19,735 bases of DNA from JBFMAP01 sp964632135 (GCA_964632135.1 CAZWEI010000019.1:1-19735); one strand, 5' to 3'. Shown: positions 1-7,641, counted from the first letter of the stretch. Numbers and translations are program-made. Notes: generated from the letters alone by a model not told the origin.

Positions 1-589
1 CATTCAGGCGCCCGGAGAAGGCGAGGCGCAGGCGTCGTATATGGCCGGGCGCGGGGACGTTTTCGCGTGCGCCTCGCAGGATTTCGACGCACTCCTTTTC
101 GGCTCGCCCATTCTCGTGAGAAACCTCACAATAACAGGAAGGAGGAAACTCCCGCGAAAGGATGTTTATGTCGAGGTCGTGCCCGAGATGATTAACTTGA
201 AGGAATCGCTCGCCGCTCTTGGAATCGATAGGAAAAAACTGATTTGGATTGGAATTCTAACAGGAACGGATTTCAACAAGGGAGTGAAGGGAATAGGGCC
301 GAAGAAAGCGCTCAAGCTCGTGGGTGAGCACAACACGCTTGAGGATGTGGTGCGCGCGTCAGGGGGCGAGTTCGAGGTCGAGCTGCGCGATGTTGAGAAA
401 ATTTTCCTCGAGCCCGATGTGGAAAAGGATTACTCGTTCGAGTTCCGCGCGCCTGACAGAAAGGGAATCATAGACTTCTTATGCAGGGAGCACGCCTTCT
501 CCGAGGAAAGAACGGAGAATTCGATACGTGCGCTCGAGCAGGCGTTCAACGTGAAGGGCGCACAGGCGAAGTTAGGGGAGTGGGCTTGA
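1..589 (+). CDS. fen: Flap endonuclease 1 (FEN1), C-terminal part; 5' end outside window
   Basis: Structure-specific nuclease that removes 5' flaps during Okazaki-fragment maturation and repair. The reading frame is open from base 2, before the first ATG at 41, and the upstream codons read IQAPGEGEAQASYMAG, the conserved FEN1 active-site segment with its metal-binding glutamates, so the gene begins outside the window. SQDFDALLFG carries the next metal-binding aspartates. GILTGTDFNKGVKGIGPKKA contains a further metal-binding Asp and the helix-3-turn-helix DNA-binding motif. The end, QAKLGEWA, matches the PCNA-binding PIP box Q-x-x-L-x-x-W-F except that the final aromatic is Ala. Archaeal FEN1 is about 340 residues, so roughly the first 160 are missing. 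The stop at 587-589 nearly touches the convergent SAM synthetase stop at 591. Confidence 0.96.
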   Translation, partial: IQAPGEGEAQASYMAGRGDVFACASQDFDALLFGSPILVRNLTITGRRKLPRKDVYVEVVPEMINLKESLAALGIDRKKLIWIGILTGTDFNKGVKGIGPKKALKLVGEHNTLEDVVRASGGEFEVELRDVEKIFLEPDVEKDYSFEFRAPDRKGIIDFLCREHAFSEERTENSIRALEQAFNVKGAQAKLGEWA

Positions 590-590
590 A

Positions 591-1793
591 TCAGTAAACG
601 CTCACTTCGCCGTTGACTATTTTTTCAGTTATGCGCGTGATGTTCGCGAGCCGGTCGTCAACTATGTAATGGATTTTTCCCTGCACGCGCTCCATCGTCT
701 CTCCATCTTCGAGGACGACGCGCACGTCCGCGTTCTTCGGGTTGTCGATGGGCGTGCCTATCTCGGAGAGAAGGGAAACGTTGCACTCCTTAATCTGCGG
801 GAGCTCGCGCACGATGTCGCGCGCAATCTCGAAAGCGAGAACGCTGTAAACTTTTCCAACGTGGTTGACCGGGTTTTTTCCTGCCGCAGCCTCGAGCGTC
901 ATCGGCCTGCCGGGGGTTATGAGGCCGCTCACCCTGTTGCCGCGCCCCACGCTGCCGTCGTCGCCCATCTCGCAACTGAGTCCTGTAAGCGTGATGTAAA
1001 CTGAGTTCCTCTTGTAATTGTCGGCGGTGTTCACGTGAACCTCCACATCGTGGTGCGTGATTTTCTCGGCGAGTTTCTGAACCTCGATGCGCACGTGCTC
1101 CTTTTTCTTTATGTAATCATCAAGGTCGCGCACGAACTTCGAGACGAACGCGACTGCGACCGTGAGTTTTATGGAACTGTTCTCGCGCAGGGCCATCACC
1201 TTTATGTCCTCGCCAACCCAGGGCATCGTCTCCTTGTGCTCGCGCGAGTTGAGCATCCTCTCCGTCTCGAGCGCGAGCCTCTCGGTCGCGCTCAGTGGCG
1301 CGAAACCGACTCCAAATGACGTGTCGTTCGCGAACGGGATTTTCTGCGTGCGGTCGAAAACGTCCCCCAGGTCTGGCGAGCCGGTCGAGATGCGCGCGTC
1401 GAACTCCACATCATCCTCAAGGTTGAGGAAGCGCGTGTTGCTCTTCAGGTGGTCCTTCGCCGCCTTTAACGCGAGCGTTGAAACAGGAATCTTCTTCCCC
1501 TTCACTTCTGAAATTGCCCTTCCGTTTAATATTATGTAGATGGGAGTTACGAACTCCCCCCCGCCGAACTCCACGTTCGTCGCGCCCCCGCAAATCAATC
1601 CCTTGTCGACGTTGTGGTGGAGGATTTTCCCGAACTCGCGGATGTACTCCTTGCAGAGCGCGCAACTCACGCCCTCCATTATTCCGTCGATGAGCGTGTC
1701 AGGATGCCCCTGCCCCTTCCTCTCCACGATTTCAACGCGCCTCTTCTCTATCGGCGTGCCGTCCAATTTCTCAATGACGATATTTCGAGCCAT
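591..1793 (-). CDS. mat: S-adenosylmethionine synthetase, archaeal type
   Basis: Makes S-adenosylmethionine from methionine and ATP, releasing phosphate and diphosphate. This is the archaeal family, distinct in sequence from bacterial MetK. Diagnostic segments are ERKGQGHPDT near residue 25, CGGATNVEFGGGE, DTSFGVGFAPLS in the middle, and GRGNRVSGLITPGRP followed by EAAAGKNPVNHVGK near residue 300. The length of 400 residues is normal. I chose ATG 1793: in mRNA sense a GAGG lies seven bases before it. A TTG at 1808 would add five residues (MRGFD) and would place that GAGG inside the coding region. The upstream A/T-rich stretch at 1843-1854 could be the TATA box. The gene is divergent from the unknown gene at 1977, and the two share a 180-base control region. 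Confidence 0.97.
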   Translation of the reverse strand: MARNIVIEKLDGTPIEKRRVEIVERKGQGHPDTLIDGIMEGVSCALCKEYIREFGKILHHNVDKGLICGGATNVEFGGGEFVTPIYIILNGRAISEVKGKKIPVSTLALKAAKDHLKSNTRFLNLEDDVEFDARISTGSPDLGDVFDRTQKIPFANDTSFGVGFAPLSATERLALETERMLNSREHKETMPWVGEDIKVMALRENSSIKLTVAVAFVSKFVRDLDDYIKKKEHVRIEVQKLAEKITHHDVEVHVNTADNYKRNSVYITLTGLSCEMGDDGSVGRGNRVSGLITPGRPMTLEAAAGKNPVNHVGKVYSVLAFEIARDIVRELPQIKECNVSLLSEIGTPIDNPKNADVRVVLEDGETMERVQGKIHYIVDDRLANITRITEKIVNGEVSVY

Positions 1794-1842
1794 ATCAAAA
1801 CCTCGCAAAATTATTCGTTTGGGTTTTAATTTGCCGTGGAAG

Positions 1843-1854
1843 TTTATTAATTTA
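1843..1854 (-). promoter_or_regulatory. Candidate TATA box for the SAM synthetase gene
   Basis: In minus-strand sense the sequence reads TAAATTAATAAA. Initiation about 25 bases downstream would fall near 1822 and give a leader of about 30 bases carrying the GAGG ribosome binding site. It is the best A/T-rich block at a suitable distance. A second block at 1823-1832 is possible but close to the start. Confidence 0.4.
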
Positions 1855-1869
1855 TGTCACGCCGGTGGT

Positions 1870-1906
1870 TTATTCCTGAAAGGAATAATTTATTCCTATG
1901 GGAATA
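1870..1906. promoter_or_regulatory. Two tandem palindromes, candidate operator between divergent genes
   Basis: The first palindrome is TTATTCCT-GAA-AGGAATAA (1870-1888), perfect 8-base arms around three bases. The second is TATTCC-TATG-GGAATA (1891-1906). The left arms begin exactly 20 bases apart, about two helical turns, which suits two regulator dimers on the same DNA face. The block lies upstream of both the SAM synthetase TATA candidate and the TATA box of the gene at 1977, so it could control either or both. The regulator is unknown. Confidence 0.5.
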
Positions 1907-1949
1907 TTCGCGCTGGGCGGTTGCGCGCGCCAGCGGAAAACGGAAGGAG

Positions 1950-1959
1950 TTTAAATATT
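1950..1959 (+). promoter_or_regulatory. TATA box for the unknown gene at 1977
   Basis: TTTAAATATT, preceded by the purine-rich CGGAAGGAG that could serve as a B-recognition element. Its centre is about 23 bases before the ATG and there is no Shine-Dalgarno motif next to the ATG, so a leaderless transcript is expected. Confidence 0.6.
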
Positions 1960-1976
1960 AAAAGCGCAATATAATC

Positions 1977-2795
1977 ATGACGAACGGGCACGCGCAGGTG
2001 CCGTTGAAAAAGTATGACGCTAAAACCCTCGTAGTAGGCAAGCGAGAAGAGACAACACCTAGGGTTGCTGAAGAGGAACGCACCGACGTCGTCATACCAA
2101 AGAACGAGCTTGTCGAAGGAAACCGGCGCCTGATTGACTTTTTGAGGATTCATGGAAATAAGAAAGTGGTAGAAGAGGTAACTAGACTTTCAATAGAGCT
2201 TTTCAAGAACGATTTGTATCTAGTTGCGGGCAATTTTGCCTCAATAAATTCTCCTCCGAATGAGGAGATGATTACCCTGGGCGTGTGCGCATCGATTTTT
2301 ATCACCAACGACCGCGGGTTCGAGAAGGAGGTTGGAAGCGTCTTCGCCTATCAGAAAATTCCGCCTTATGCGGCAAACGTATTGTGCAATTTTGAGGCGA
2401 TTCCAGCGCAAAAGGAGCATTTTGAATTTAGAATAAGTTACGACTCGGTGTTTTTCGATTGGAACCCTGATGAAGCGCGCGCCGTCGCAAAAACAAATGT
2501 CATCAGGATGGGCAGGGGAATCGCGGGTGAAGAGAAAATCAATGAGATGAGCAGGAAGATAGATGAGATTACGGGATTTCATGGGTTCCAAGCATCGATA
2601 GGCAAGGACGGGCTGGATGTAATGTCCATCGTGACGAGTTCCATCTTGACGAATCCCGAGGCAGTGCCTCCGCTTTACGTGTATGTCGATAGGAACAAGA
2701 GCCCCCCTGAGCTCCGCGCAGGAACGCAGGATGACTTCGACAGAGACGTGCTGCTCCCCGAAGGCATAACACGAACGCCCCAACTCGCGCGCTGA
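1977..2795 (+). CDS. Hypothetical protein, 272 residues, unrecognised family
   Basis: I do not recognise this protein. It has no signal peptide or obvious membrane segment and looks like a soluble cytoplasmic protein. Residues 1-45 are charged and low in complexity. Residues 45-80 look helical (EGNRRLIDFLRIHGNKKVVEEVTR). Residues 80-180 are mixed beta/alpha with a hydrophobic core (LYLVAGNFASI, ITLGVCASIFITNDR, FRISYDSVFFDW). The tail after about 245 is acidic and then proline-rich. The ATG at 1977 fits the strong TATA box centred about 23 bases upstream and the lack of a ribosome binding site. It is the first of three consecutive plus-strand unknown genes, each with its own TATA-like box, so they are neighbours rather than a strict operon. 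No catalytic motif is visible. Confidence 0.8.
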   Translation: MTNGHAQVPLKKYDAKTLVVGKREETTPRVAEEERTDVVIPKNELVEGNRRLIDFLRIHGNKKVVEEVTRLSIELFKNDLYLVAGNFASINSPPNEEMITLGVCASIFITNDRGFEKEVGSVFAYQKIPPYAANVLCNFEAIPAQKEHFEFRISYDSVFFDWNPDEARAVAKTNVIRMGRGIAGEEKINEMSRKIDEITGFHGFQASIGKDGLDVMSIVTSSILTNPEAVPPLYVYVDRNKSPPELRAGTQDDFDRDVLLPEGITRTPQLAR

Positions 2796-2803
2796 AACCG
2801 CTG

Positions 2804-2812
2804 TTTTTATTA
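2804..2812 (+). promoter_or_regulatory. TATA-like box for the gene at 2836
   Basis: TTTTTATTA, centred about 28 bases before the ATG at 2836, in the 40-base gap after the preceding stop. No Shine-Dalgarno motif precedes the ATG, so leaderless initiation is likely. Confidence 0.45.
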
Positions 2813-2835
2813 ACTCCTGAGCGCATAATTTAACC

Positions 2836-3621
2836 ATGGAACAGACAGCAGTGCGCAGAAGAAGAGGGAAGATTCCTGACTTCCTTGAACCGTTCGAGAT
2901 TAAGAGTGTGGACAGGGATATGGCCAGGGCAATCCAGCGAAAGCTGAAGAAGAATGGAATTGAAATGGATATCGGCGAGATAGAGAAAAAACTTGGGGAA
3001 CTCAGTCGGCTCAGAGCTCACGGCTTCACCGAGCAGGACATGATGAAATTCCCGCAACTGCTGCTGTACGAGGAAGAGGATTTGGAAAGAGTGCAGCCGC
3101 AACTTGACATGAATCAGGATGCTGGCGAGATATACAAAGACATGCAGCTTCTGGACTCGCTCAAGAAATCGCTGTTCGAACTTCTCTCGCAGAAATACCT
3201 TTTCAGGGGCATCGTCTTGGGCGCTCAGGGTCTTGTTGATGGGGAGAAAATCAGGACAAACGGGATATCGTTTACAGGGGATGCGGACTGGGCGATGGCG
3301 TACGCGCTCGGCAGGCGCAAGGAGTTGGGGGGTGAGGCCTACCTTGTCGTGCTGAAAACGAAAAATTACAAGCTCAAGATGAGGCCTGGGGAGCAGTTTC
3401 CCAGGGAGATGGTTATAAACGGTCCCATAAATGAGGACGACGTAGTGTTACTTAGGCTGTCCAAGAGTTGGAGTGAAGCGTATGTGGTGTACAGTTTAAA
3501 AGGGAAGCACGCGAATGAAGGAAGCGAGGAGATAGCCAAGATGCTTGTTGCCCTCGCAAAGGAAATGTTCGAGAAGAGGAAGGCGGAAAAGGCAAAGGAA
3601 ATGGAGAGCGTAGGGGTTTAA
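2836..3621 (+). CDS. Hypothetical protein, 261 residues, possible ADP-ribosyltransferase-like fold
   Basis: No confident family. The N-terminal 120 residues are charged and helical (EIEKKLGELSRLRAHGFTEQ). Residues 121-208 form a compact alpha/beta segment with an order of motifs that recalls ADP-ribosyltransferase folds: LFRG with Arg124, then ISFTGDADWAMAYALG with Ser145 and Thr147, then a beta strand AYLVVLKTK, then REMVINGPINEDDVVLLRL with Glu191. In that superfamily an Arg (or His), a Ser-x-Ser/Thr strand and a late Glu bind NAD and catalyse transfer. This match is by eye and is an inference. The C-terminus (residues 228-258) is a strongly charged amphipathic helix, possibly a coiled coil. 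There is no signal peptide. It lies between two other unknown genes on the same strand. If the fold is wrong, it stays a plain hypothetical protein. Confidence 0.8.
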   Translation: MEQTAVRRRRGKIPDFLEPFEIKSVDRDMARAIQRKLKKNGIEMDIGEIEKKLGELSRLRAHGFTEQDMMKFPQLLLYEEEDLERVQPQLDMNQDAGEIYKDMQLLDSLKKSLFELLSQKYLFRGIVLGAQGLVDGEKIRTNGISFTGDADWAMAYALGRRKELGGEAYLVVLKTKNYKLKMRPGEQFPREMVINGPINEDDVVLLRLSKSWSEAYVVYSLKGKHANEGSEEIAKMLVALAKEMFEKRKAEKAKEMESVGV

Positions 3622-3624
3622 ATA
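3617..3624 (+). promoter_or_regulatory. TATA box overlapping the stop codon of the gene before
   Basis: TTTAAATA includes the TAA stop at 3619-3621 of the preceding gene. Initiation would be near 3645, giving a 30-base leader. A second A/T block, CATAATATAA at 3635-3644, is an alternative with a very short leader. Confidence 0.5.
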
Positions 3625-3663
3625 CCGGAAAAGGCATAATATAACACTAATTCTGACGAGCCT

Positions 3664-3669
3664 AAGGTG
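3664..3669 (+). promoter_or_regulatory. Ribosome binding site for the gene at 3675
   Basis: AAGGTG five bases before the ATG matches the archaeal GGAGGTGATC-type Shine-Dalgarno sequence. It sets this start, whereas the two upstream neighbours appear leaderless. Confidence 0.6.
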
Positions 3670-3674
3670 TAGAC

Positions 3675-4619
3675 ATGAACACGCAACTTCGAGCGATTGA
3701 GAGAAGGACACAGACAGATTTGCTCATGAAAAAAATTGAAATCGTTGCTCTCGAACTTGAGGGGATGGAGAAAAACCGGCATGTTCTGAAAGCCCTTGAA
3801 TTGGTTGGGAGCGCGCGCAGGATGTTCGGCACCCTTAATGGCAAGCAGGACGCGAAGGACGTGTCCTATGTAAAATCATCCCTGGCGGGCATTTTCAAGA
3901 AGATAAGGGCTGTTGCGAGCGGGTATAACGGGGGCATACGGGACGACCCGCAAACAGAGGGTATTGATTTGAGGATACCGGCGAATTTTGAGAACCTTGG
4001 GGAGATGTTTGAACAGTTTCTTGAGTTGAAGAGGGTACCCGAACAGTTCGTTCAACGCGTAAAGAAGTTCAACGAGGATTTGAGGAAAAGCGGGCTTCAG
4101 ATAACCATGTGCAACTATGACTTAACGAGCAGAATCTATCACGCCGGGATACCGGGCGACGCGAGGACGCCGTTCAACGTCACGACGGAATCGGCATCGA
4201 TAGTTCTCGCCAGCGGCAGTGATGTGGTCAGGAAAATCGGGGGTATTGAAATCGGCACGATTGAGTTTTTTCCTCCTACCGGGGTCCCTTTTCGTTTGGG
4301 TAACGACGTGGGGTGGAGGTTCGAAGACTCGTTTAAAAAAGGCGAGGGAACGGTCAGGAAATTTGAACCAGAAAACGCGGCGGATGGCGAGCCCCGTGTT
4401 GTCGTTATTGGTTGCCTCGGCGGGTTTGTTTTATCATCCGGGGATTTTCGAGTGAGCGGCGCGGAAGCAAGAGGGTGGCTTAAAGAAGACCTAAATAACG
4501 TTACTGAAAGCAAGAGACAGAAGCTTCTTGAACGCATTGATTCAAGGAAATACATTGAATCGTTTAGTGTCAAAATTAACGAAAAAGGCGATATGAGCGT
4601 GCACATTAACGGGTGCTAG
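3675..4619 (+). CDS. Hypothetical protein, 314 residues, unrecognised family
   Basis: I do not recognise this protein. Residues 1-85 are helical and charged, with heptad-like spacing around LLMKKIEIVALELEGMEK that could form a coiled coil. Residues 105-140 are again helical (NLGEMFEQFLELKRVPEQF). From about 140 it becomes a mixed alpha/beta domain with strands such as ASIVLASGS, IGTIEFFPPTG, RVVVIGCLGGFVLSS and a final SFSVKINEKGDMSVHING. No signal peptide, membrane helix or known catalytic motif is visible. The start is supported by AAGGTG five bases upstream. It is the last of three unknown plus-strand genes and ends just before a T-rich tract that may terminate transcription. Function cannot be inferred from the neighbours. 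Confidence 0.8.
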   Translation: MNTQLRAIERRTQTDLLMKKIEIVALELEGMEKNRHVLKALELVGSARRMFGTLNGKQDAKDVSYVKSSLAGIFKKIRAVASGYNGGIRDDPQTEGIDLRIPANFENLGEMFEQFLELKRVPEQFVQRVKKFNEDLRKSGLQITMCNYDLTSRIYHAGIPGDARTPFNVTTESASIVLASGSDVVRKIGGIEIGTIEFFPPTGVPFRLGNDVGWRFEDSFKKGEGTVRKFEPENAADGEPRVVVIGCLGGFVLSSGDFRVSGAEARGWLKEDLNNVTESKRQKLLERIDSRKYIESFSVKINEKGDMSVHINGC

Positions 4620-4623
4620 CGTT

Positions 4624-4636
4624 CTATTTTTTATTT
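4624..4636 (+). terminator. T-rich tract, candidate transcription terminator
   Basis: CTATTTTTTATTT begins five bases after the TAG stop at 4617-4619. Archaeal RNA polymerase terminates at such U-rich runs, helped by aCPSF1/FttA. No strong hairpin precedes it. Confidence 0.45.
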
Positions 4637-4700
4637 GGATTTGGTGATTCATCATGCAAAGAGAAAAACGGATTAAGCTGAAAAAAGATTTGGATAAGTG

Positions 4701-4814
4701 ATGGGGATAAATCTCGCCTTGTTTATTGCGATGACTGGTTTGTGGATAAAGGAGTTGGACGAGCAGACTAAGAATGAGTTCGCTGGAAAAAGTTTGAAAG
4801 AAGGATTGCAGTAA
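4701..4814 (+). CDS. Possible 37-residue small ORF or gene remnant
   Basis: Weakly supported. ATG at 4701 opens a 37-codon frame (MGINLALFIAMTGLWIKELD at its start), hydrophobic first and then charged, which could be a tiny membrane peptide. A 15-codon frame at 4654-4701 (MQREKRIKLKKDLDK) ends in TGA overlapping this ATG as TGATG, a junction often seen in coupled genes and equally in frameshifted remnants. The stretch sits in the gap between the convergent unknown gene and aCPSF1. No clear promoter or ribosome binding site is present. Confidence 0.2.
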   Translation: MGINLALFIAMTGLWIKELDEQTKNEFAGKSLKEGLQ

Positions 4815-4826
4815 GCATCTCCTTTT

Positions 4827-6728
4827 CTATTTCAGCCTTATCGTGTCCAAATTCATCGGCGCGCGCGTCTCGAGCCTCATCAACTTGTTGAGGGAGCGCG
4901 CGAGGTCGTCGCACTTGCTCTCGTCCCCGTGGAGCGTGAATATTTGTTCTGGGGACGGGCGGATGTTCTTCGCGAAATTGATGAGTTGGTAGCGGTCCGA
5001 ATGCCCTGAGAATCCCTCGACTGTTTCTACGCGCATATTAATTTTTAGAGTGTCGAGTCTTCCGCTCTCACCGAGAATCGGAATTTCTTTCATTCCCTTC
5101 TGCAATTTTCTGCCGAGCGAAAGGGCGGACTGGTAACCGACGAATAACAGGAGGTTTTTCGGGTCGCCGGCGAGCATTTTCAAGTATTCCACGGATGGGC
5201 CGCCGCTCAACATTCCCGAGGGCGCGAGAATCACGCACGGGTCGCCCTCAACTATCTCCTTGCGGTTGTTCTTCACCGACTCGAAAATTTTTGACTCGAA
5301 GGGCGAGTTGTTCGAGAGCACGCGACGCTGGACGTTCTGGCGCAAATATTCTGGATAGGCGGTGTGAATCGCGGACGCCTCGAGAATCATCCCGTCCAAA
5401 TAGATGGGACAGTCGAAGCGCGTCTTCCCGTCGCCGTTTTGGGCGTATTCCTCGAGAACCAACATTATTTCCTGCGAGCGGCCGACGGCGAAAACAGGTA
5501 TGAGAACTTTTCCCTTGTTCGCGATTGTCTGCTTTATCAGTTCCGCGAGGCGCTGCTCGATTTCCTGCCTTTGGGGCATGATGTCATCGCGGCCGCCGTA
5601 AGTGCTCTCCATGAATAGCGTCTCTATGCGCGGGAACGTGGTGTTCGCAGGCTCGAAGAGGCGCGTGAACCCGTATTTTATGTCTCCGGTGTAAACGAAA
5701 TTGTGGAGCCCCTCGTTGATGTGAAGGTGCACCATCGCGCTCCCGAGGATGTGGCCTGCATTGTGCAGCGTGAGTTTCGTTTCGGGCGTGATGTCCGTTA
5801 CCTCCTCGTACTCGCGCGTGACGCACCTGTTCAGCATCTTCCGTATGTCCTTGTCCATGTAGGGAGTGGGAATGCCCGACTTGTTGAGAATGTCGAGGTA
5901 ATCGAATTGAAGCAGCACCATCGTGTCGCGCGTAGGCGGGGTGCAGTAGACGGGACCGTCGTAACCGTACGCGAAAAGATATGGAATGAAGCCCGAGTGG
6001 TCGAGGTGCGCGTGCGTGACGATTACCGCGTCGAGTTCGTCGAGCGCGAGGTTCATCGCCGTCAGGTAGGGGAAGGATTTTGAGGGCTCGTTCGTTTCAG
6101 CGTTGATGCCGCAGTCGATGAGGATTTTGTCATTGGGAGTCTGTACGAGGATGCATGTGCGGCCGACCTCCTTGAACCCGCCGAGCGCCGTAACCTTCAC
6201 CCAATCGCTCTTCGTGCTCGCGCCGCAGATTTTCTTTCCAAGCGAGTTGAGGAATTTCTTCCTGTTCTCCGACTCCTTGAAAAGCGAGGCGCGTATTCCC
6301 TTAATAGTGTCAGAGGGCATTGTTGGCGTGCGGAGAATTTTCAGCGCCCAACCAGTAGTTGTGATGACCTCGCGCAGAGTCCCTCCTCCCTTTCCAATCA
6401 CCAGGCCGGGCTTGAGCGCCTCTATTATTACCTCGCAGAATTCTGGCGAGAACTTGACTTCGGTTATGCCTGCCTCAACTGGCACGAGCTCCTTGATCTT
6501 TTTCAGCGCCTCGTCCGCAGGCATGAGGGAAGAGGGATCGCTTCGTATGAGAACGCGCTTGCGTATGGCGACCGCTATCTTCCTTATGAGGTTGTCGTCC
6601 GAGTAGAACGCGCGCAAATTCTTCAAATAAATAACTACGTCCGGACCCTCGAACTCGACCTTCGTTACGCCGCATTCACGTGATACTATGTCGTCTAAAC
6701 TCTTTTGTATCTCATTCAGGTTGTTCAA
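4827..6728 (-). CDS. aCPSF1 / FttA, KH-domain beta-CASP ribonuclease and termination factor
   Basis: Archaeal homologue of the cleavage and polyadenylation factor CPSF73. The family cuts nascent RNA and terminates RNA polymerase at U-rich sites. Domains are complete over 633 residues, the usual size. Two N-terminal KH-like domains occupy residues 1-145, with a GKGG loop in LVIGKGGGTLREV (109-121). The metallo-beta-lactamase core has HAHLDH (239-244), His326 in NAGHILGS and Asp349 in YTGD. The beta-CASP part has FMESTYGG (372-379), EGFSGHSD with His576 and FTLHGDE with His600. The start is a TTG at 6728. No ATG occurs between the upstream in-frame stop near 6762 and this codon, and AGGGG lies about nine bases before it. 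It lies 85 bases downstream of psmB on the same strand, a pairing known from other archaea. Confidence 0.95.
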   Translation of the reverse strand: MNNLNEIQKSLDDIVSRECGVTKVEFEGPDVVIYLKNLRAFYSDDNLIRKIAVAIRKRVLIRSDPSSLMPADEALKKIKELVPVEAGITEVKFSPEFCEVIIEALKPGLVIGKGGGTLREVITTTGWALKILRTPTMPSDTIKGIRASLFKESENRKKFLNSLGKKICGASTKSDWVKVTALGGFKEVGRTCILVQTPNDKILIDCGINAETNEPSKSFPYLTAMNLALDELDAVIVTHAHLDHSGFIPYLFAYGYDGPVYCTPPTRDTMVLLQFDYLDILNKSGIPTPYMDKDIRKMLNRCVTREYEEVTDITPETKLTLHNAGHILGSAMVHLHINEGLHNFVYTGDIKYGFTRLFEPANTTFPRIETLFMESTYGGRDDIMPQRQEIEQRLAELIKQTIANKGKVLIPVFAVGRSQEIMLVLEEYAQNGDGKTRFDCPIYLDGMILEASAIHTAYPEYLRQNVQRRVLSNNSPFESKIFESVKNNRKEIVEGDPCVILAPSGMLSGGPSVEYLKMLAGDPKNLLLFVGYQSALSLGRKLQKGMKEIPILGESGRLDTLKINMRVETVEGFSGHSDRYQLINFAKNIRPSPEQIFTLHGDESKCDDLARSLNKLMRLETRAPMNLDTIRLK

Positions 6729-6813
6729 AAAAATCGCCCCTAATAGTCTGTTCGTGGTATTTCATCCGTTTACCCGCGTAATTCTCAACTGGCCACTCGC
6801 GTGCCGCGTGTAT

Positions 6814-7470
6814 TTATTCGGCGCGCTCCTTGCTTTCCACGAGTTTCTTTATCTCGTCTTTACTGTATCGTTTGAACTCCGTCTTCGTTATCGTGACGAG
6901 GTCGATGCCGTCCCCGCTCCCGCAGTCGCGCTTGAGCGCCGAGGAGAGGGCGCGTATGGCGAGCCTCAGATTCTCCTTGATAGGCCTGTCGTCCTTGAAC
7001 GCGTCCTCGAGGACGCCGTATGCCATCGGAGAGCCGCTCCCTGTTGAGACGAACTTCTCCTCTGTCGCGCCTCCGATCGGGTCGATGTTGTATACGCGCG
7101 GCTTGTCATCAAAGCCGCCTATGAGCAGTTGCACGTAGAACGGGAAGAACTTGTACTGGTTCATGAGGTTCGAGACGAGCGTCATTGCCGCATTCACGCT
7201 CATGGTTTTTCCGTTGCGAACCTTGTAAAGTTGGGTTTCTGCCTTCATCAGGCGCACGAGCGTCTGCGCGTCGCCAACGCTGCCCGCAACCGTTACCGCG
7301 AGCTGGTCGTCTATTTGGAATATCTTCTGCGTGTCCTTGTTCGCGATGAAGTATCCCATCGTCGCGCGCTTGTCGGCGGCGAAAACCACGCCGTCGGAGC
7401 AAATCAGCCCTATGGTGGTCGTGCCCTTCCTTCCCAAATCCTCTGCCTTCTTTGCCAAATCTTCGGTCAT
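6814..7470 (-). CDS. psmB: Proteasome beta subunit
   Basis: Catalytic subunit of the archaeal 20S proteasome, an N-terminal threonine protease. Residues 1-16 form a short propeptide ending in Gly16, and autocleavage before Thr17 leaves mature Thr1 in the sequence TTTIGL. Counting from that Thr, Asp17 (AADKRAT) and Lys33 (DTQKIFQI) fall exactly at the canonical catalytic positions, and STGSGS and GSGDGIDLVTI match the later conserved loops. The length of 218 residues is normal. AAGGTGATT at 7475-7483 (minus sense), four bases before the ATG, is a near-ideal Shine-Dalgarno sequence and fixes the start. The alpha subunit and regulatory ATPase are not in the window. aCPSF1 follows on the same strand. 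Confidence 0.98.
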   Translation of the reverse strand: MTEDLAKKAEDLGRKGTTTIGLICSDGVVFAADKRATMGYFIANKDTQKIFQIDDQLAVTVAGSVGDAQTLVRLMKAETQLYKVRNGKTMSVNAAMTLVSNLMNQYKFFPFYVQLLIGGFDDKPRVYNIDPIGGATEEKFVSTGSGSPMAYGVLEDAFKDDRPIKENLRLAIRALSSALKRDCGSGDGIDLVTITKTEFKRYSKDEIKKLVESKERAE

Positions 7471-7474
7471 AGCG

Positions 7475-7483
7475 AATCACCTT
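7475..7483 (-). promoter_or_regulatory. Strong ribosome binding site of psmB
   Basis: Reads AAGGTGATT in minus sense, four bases ahead of the ATG. The next 60 bases upstream are very A/T rich and hold several TATA-like candidates (around 7491-7530), so the promoter cannot be fixed. Confidence 0.75.
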
Positions 7484-7641
7484 CACGTTAAGTAATTAAA
7501 CAAACAATTAACAAACAACAAATAACATCTTAACATCTGGTCGCGTCTGGCGCGCGCGCACACGCAATACTCGCTGCTACTCGTGTTTTTGCGCTTGCCA
7601 GAACCAGCTTTTGCTTTTCCTGTGTTACTCTTGATACGAGA

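Noticed and set aside
1794..1808. TTG start at 1808 for the SAM synthetase
   Set aside because: The ribosome binding site GAGG lies between this TTG and the ATG at 1793, which points to the ATG.
2836..3621. Toxin-antitoxin assignment for the possible ADP-ribosyltransferase gene and a neighbour
   Set aside because: Each gene has its own promoter, the sizes are unlike known pairs, and neither neighbour resembles an antitoxin.
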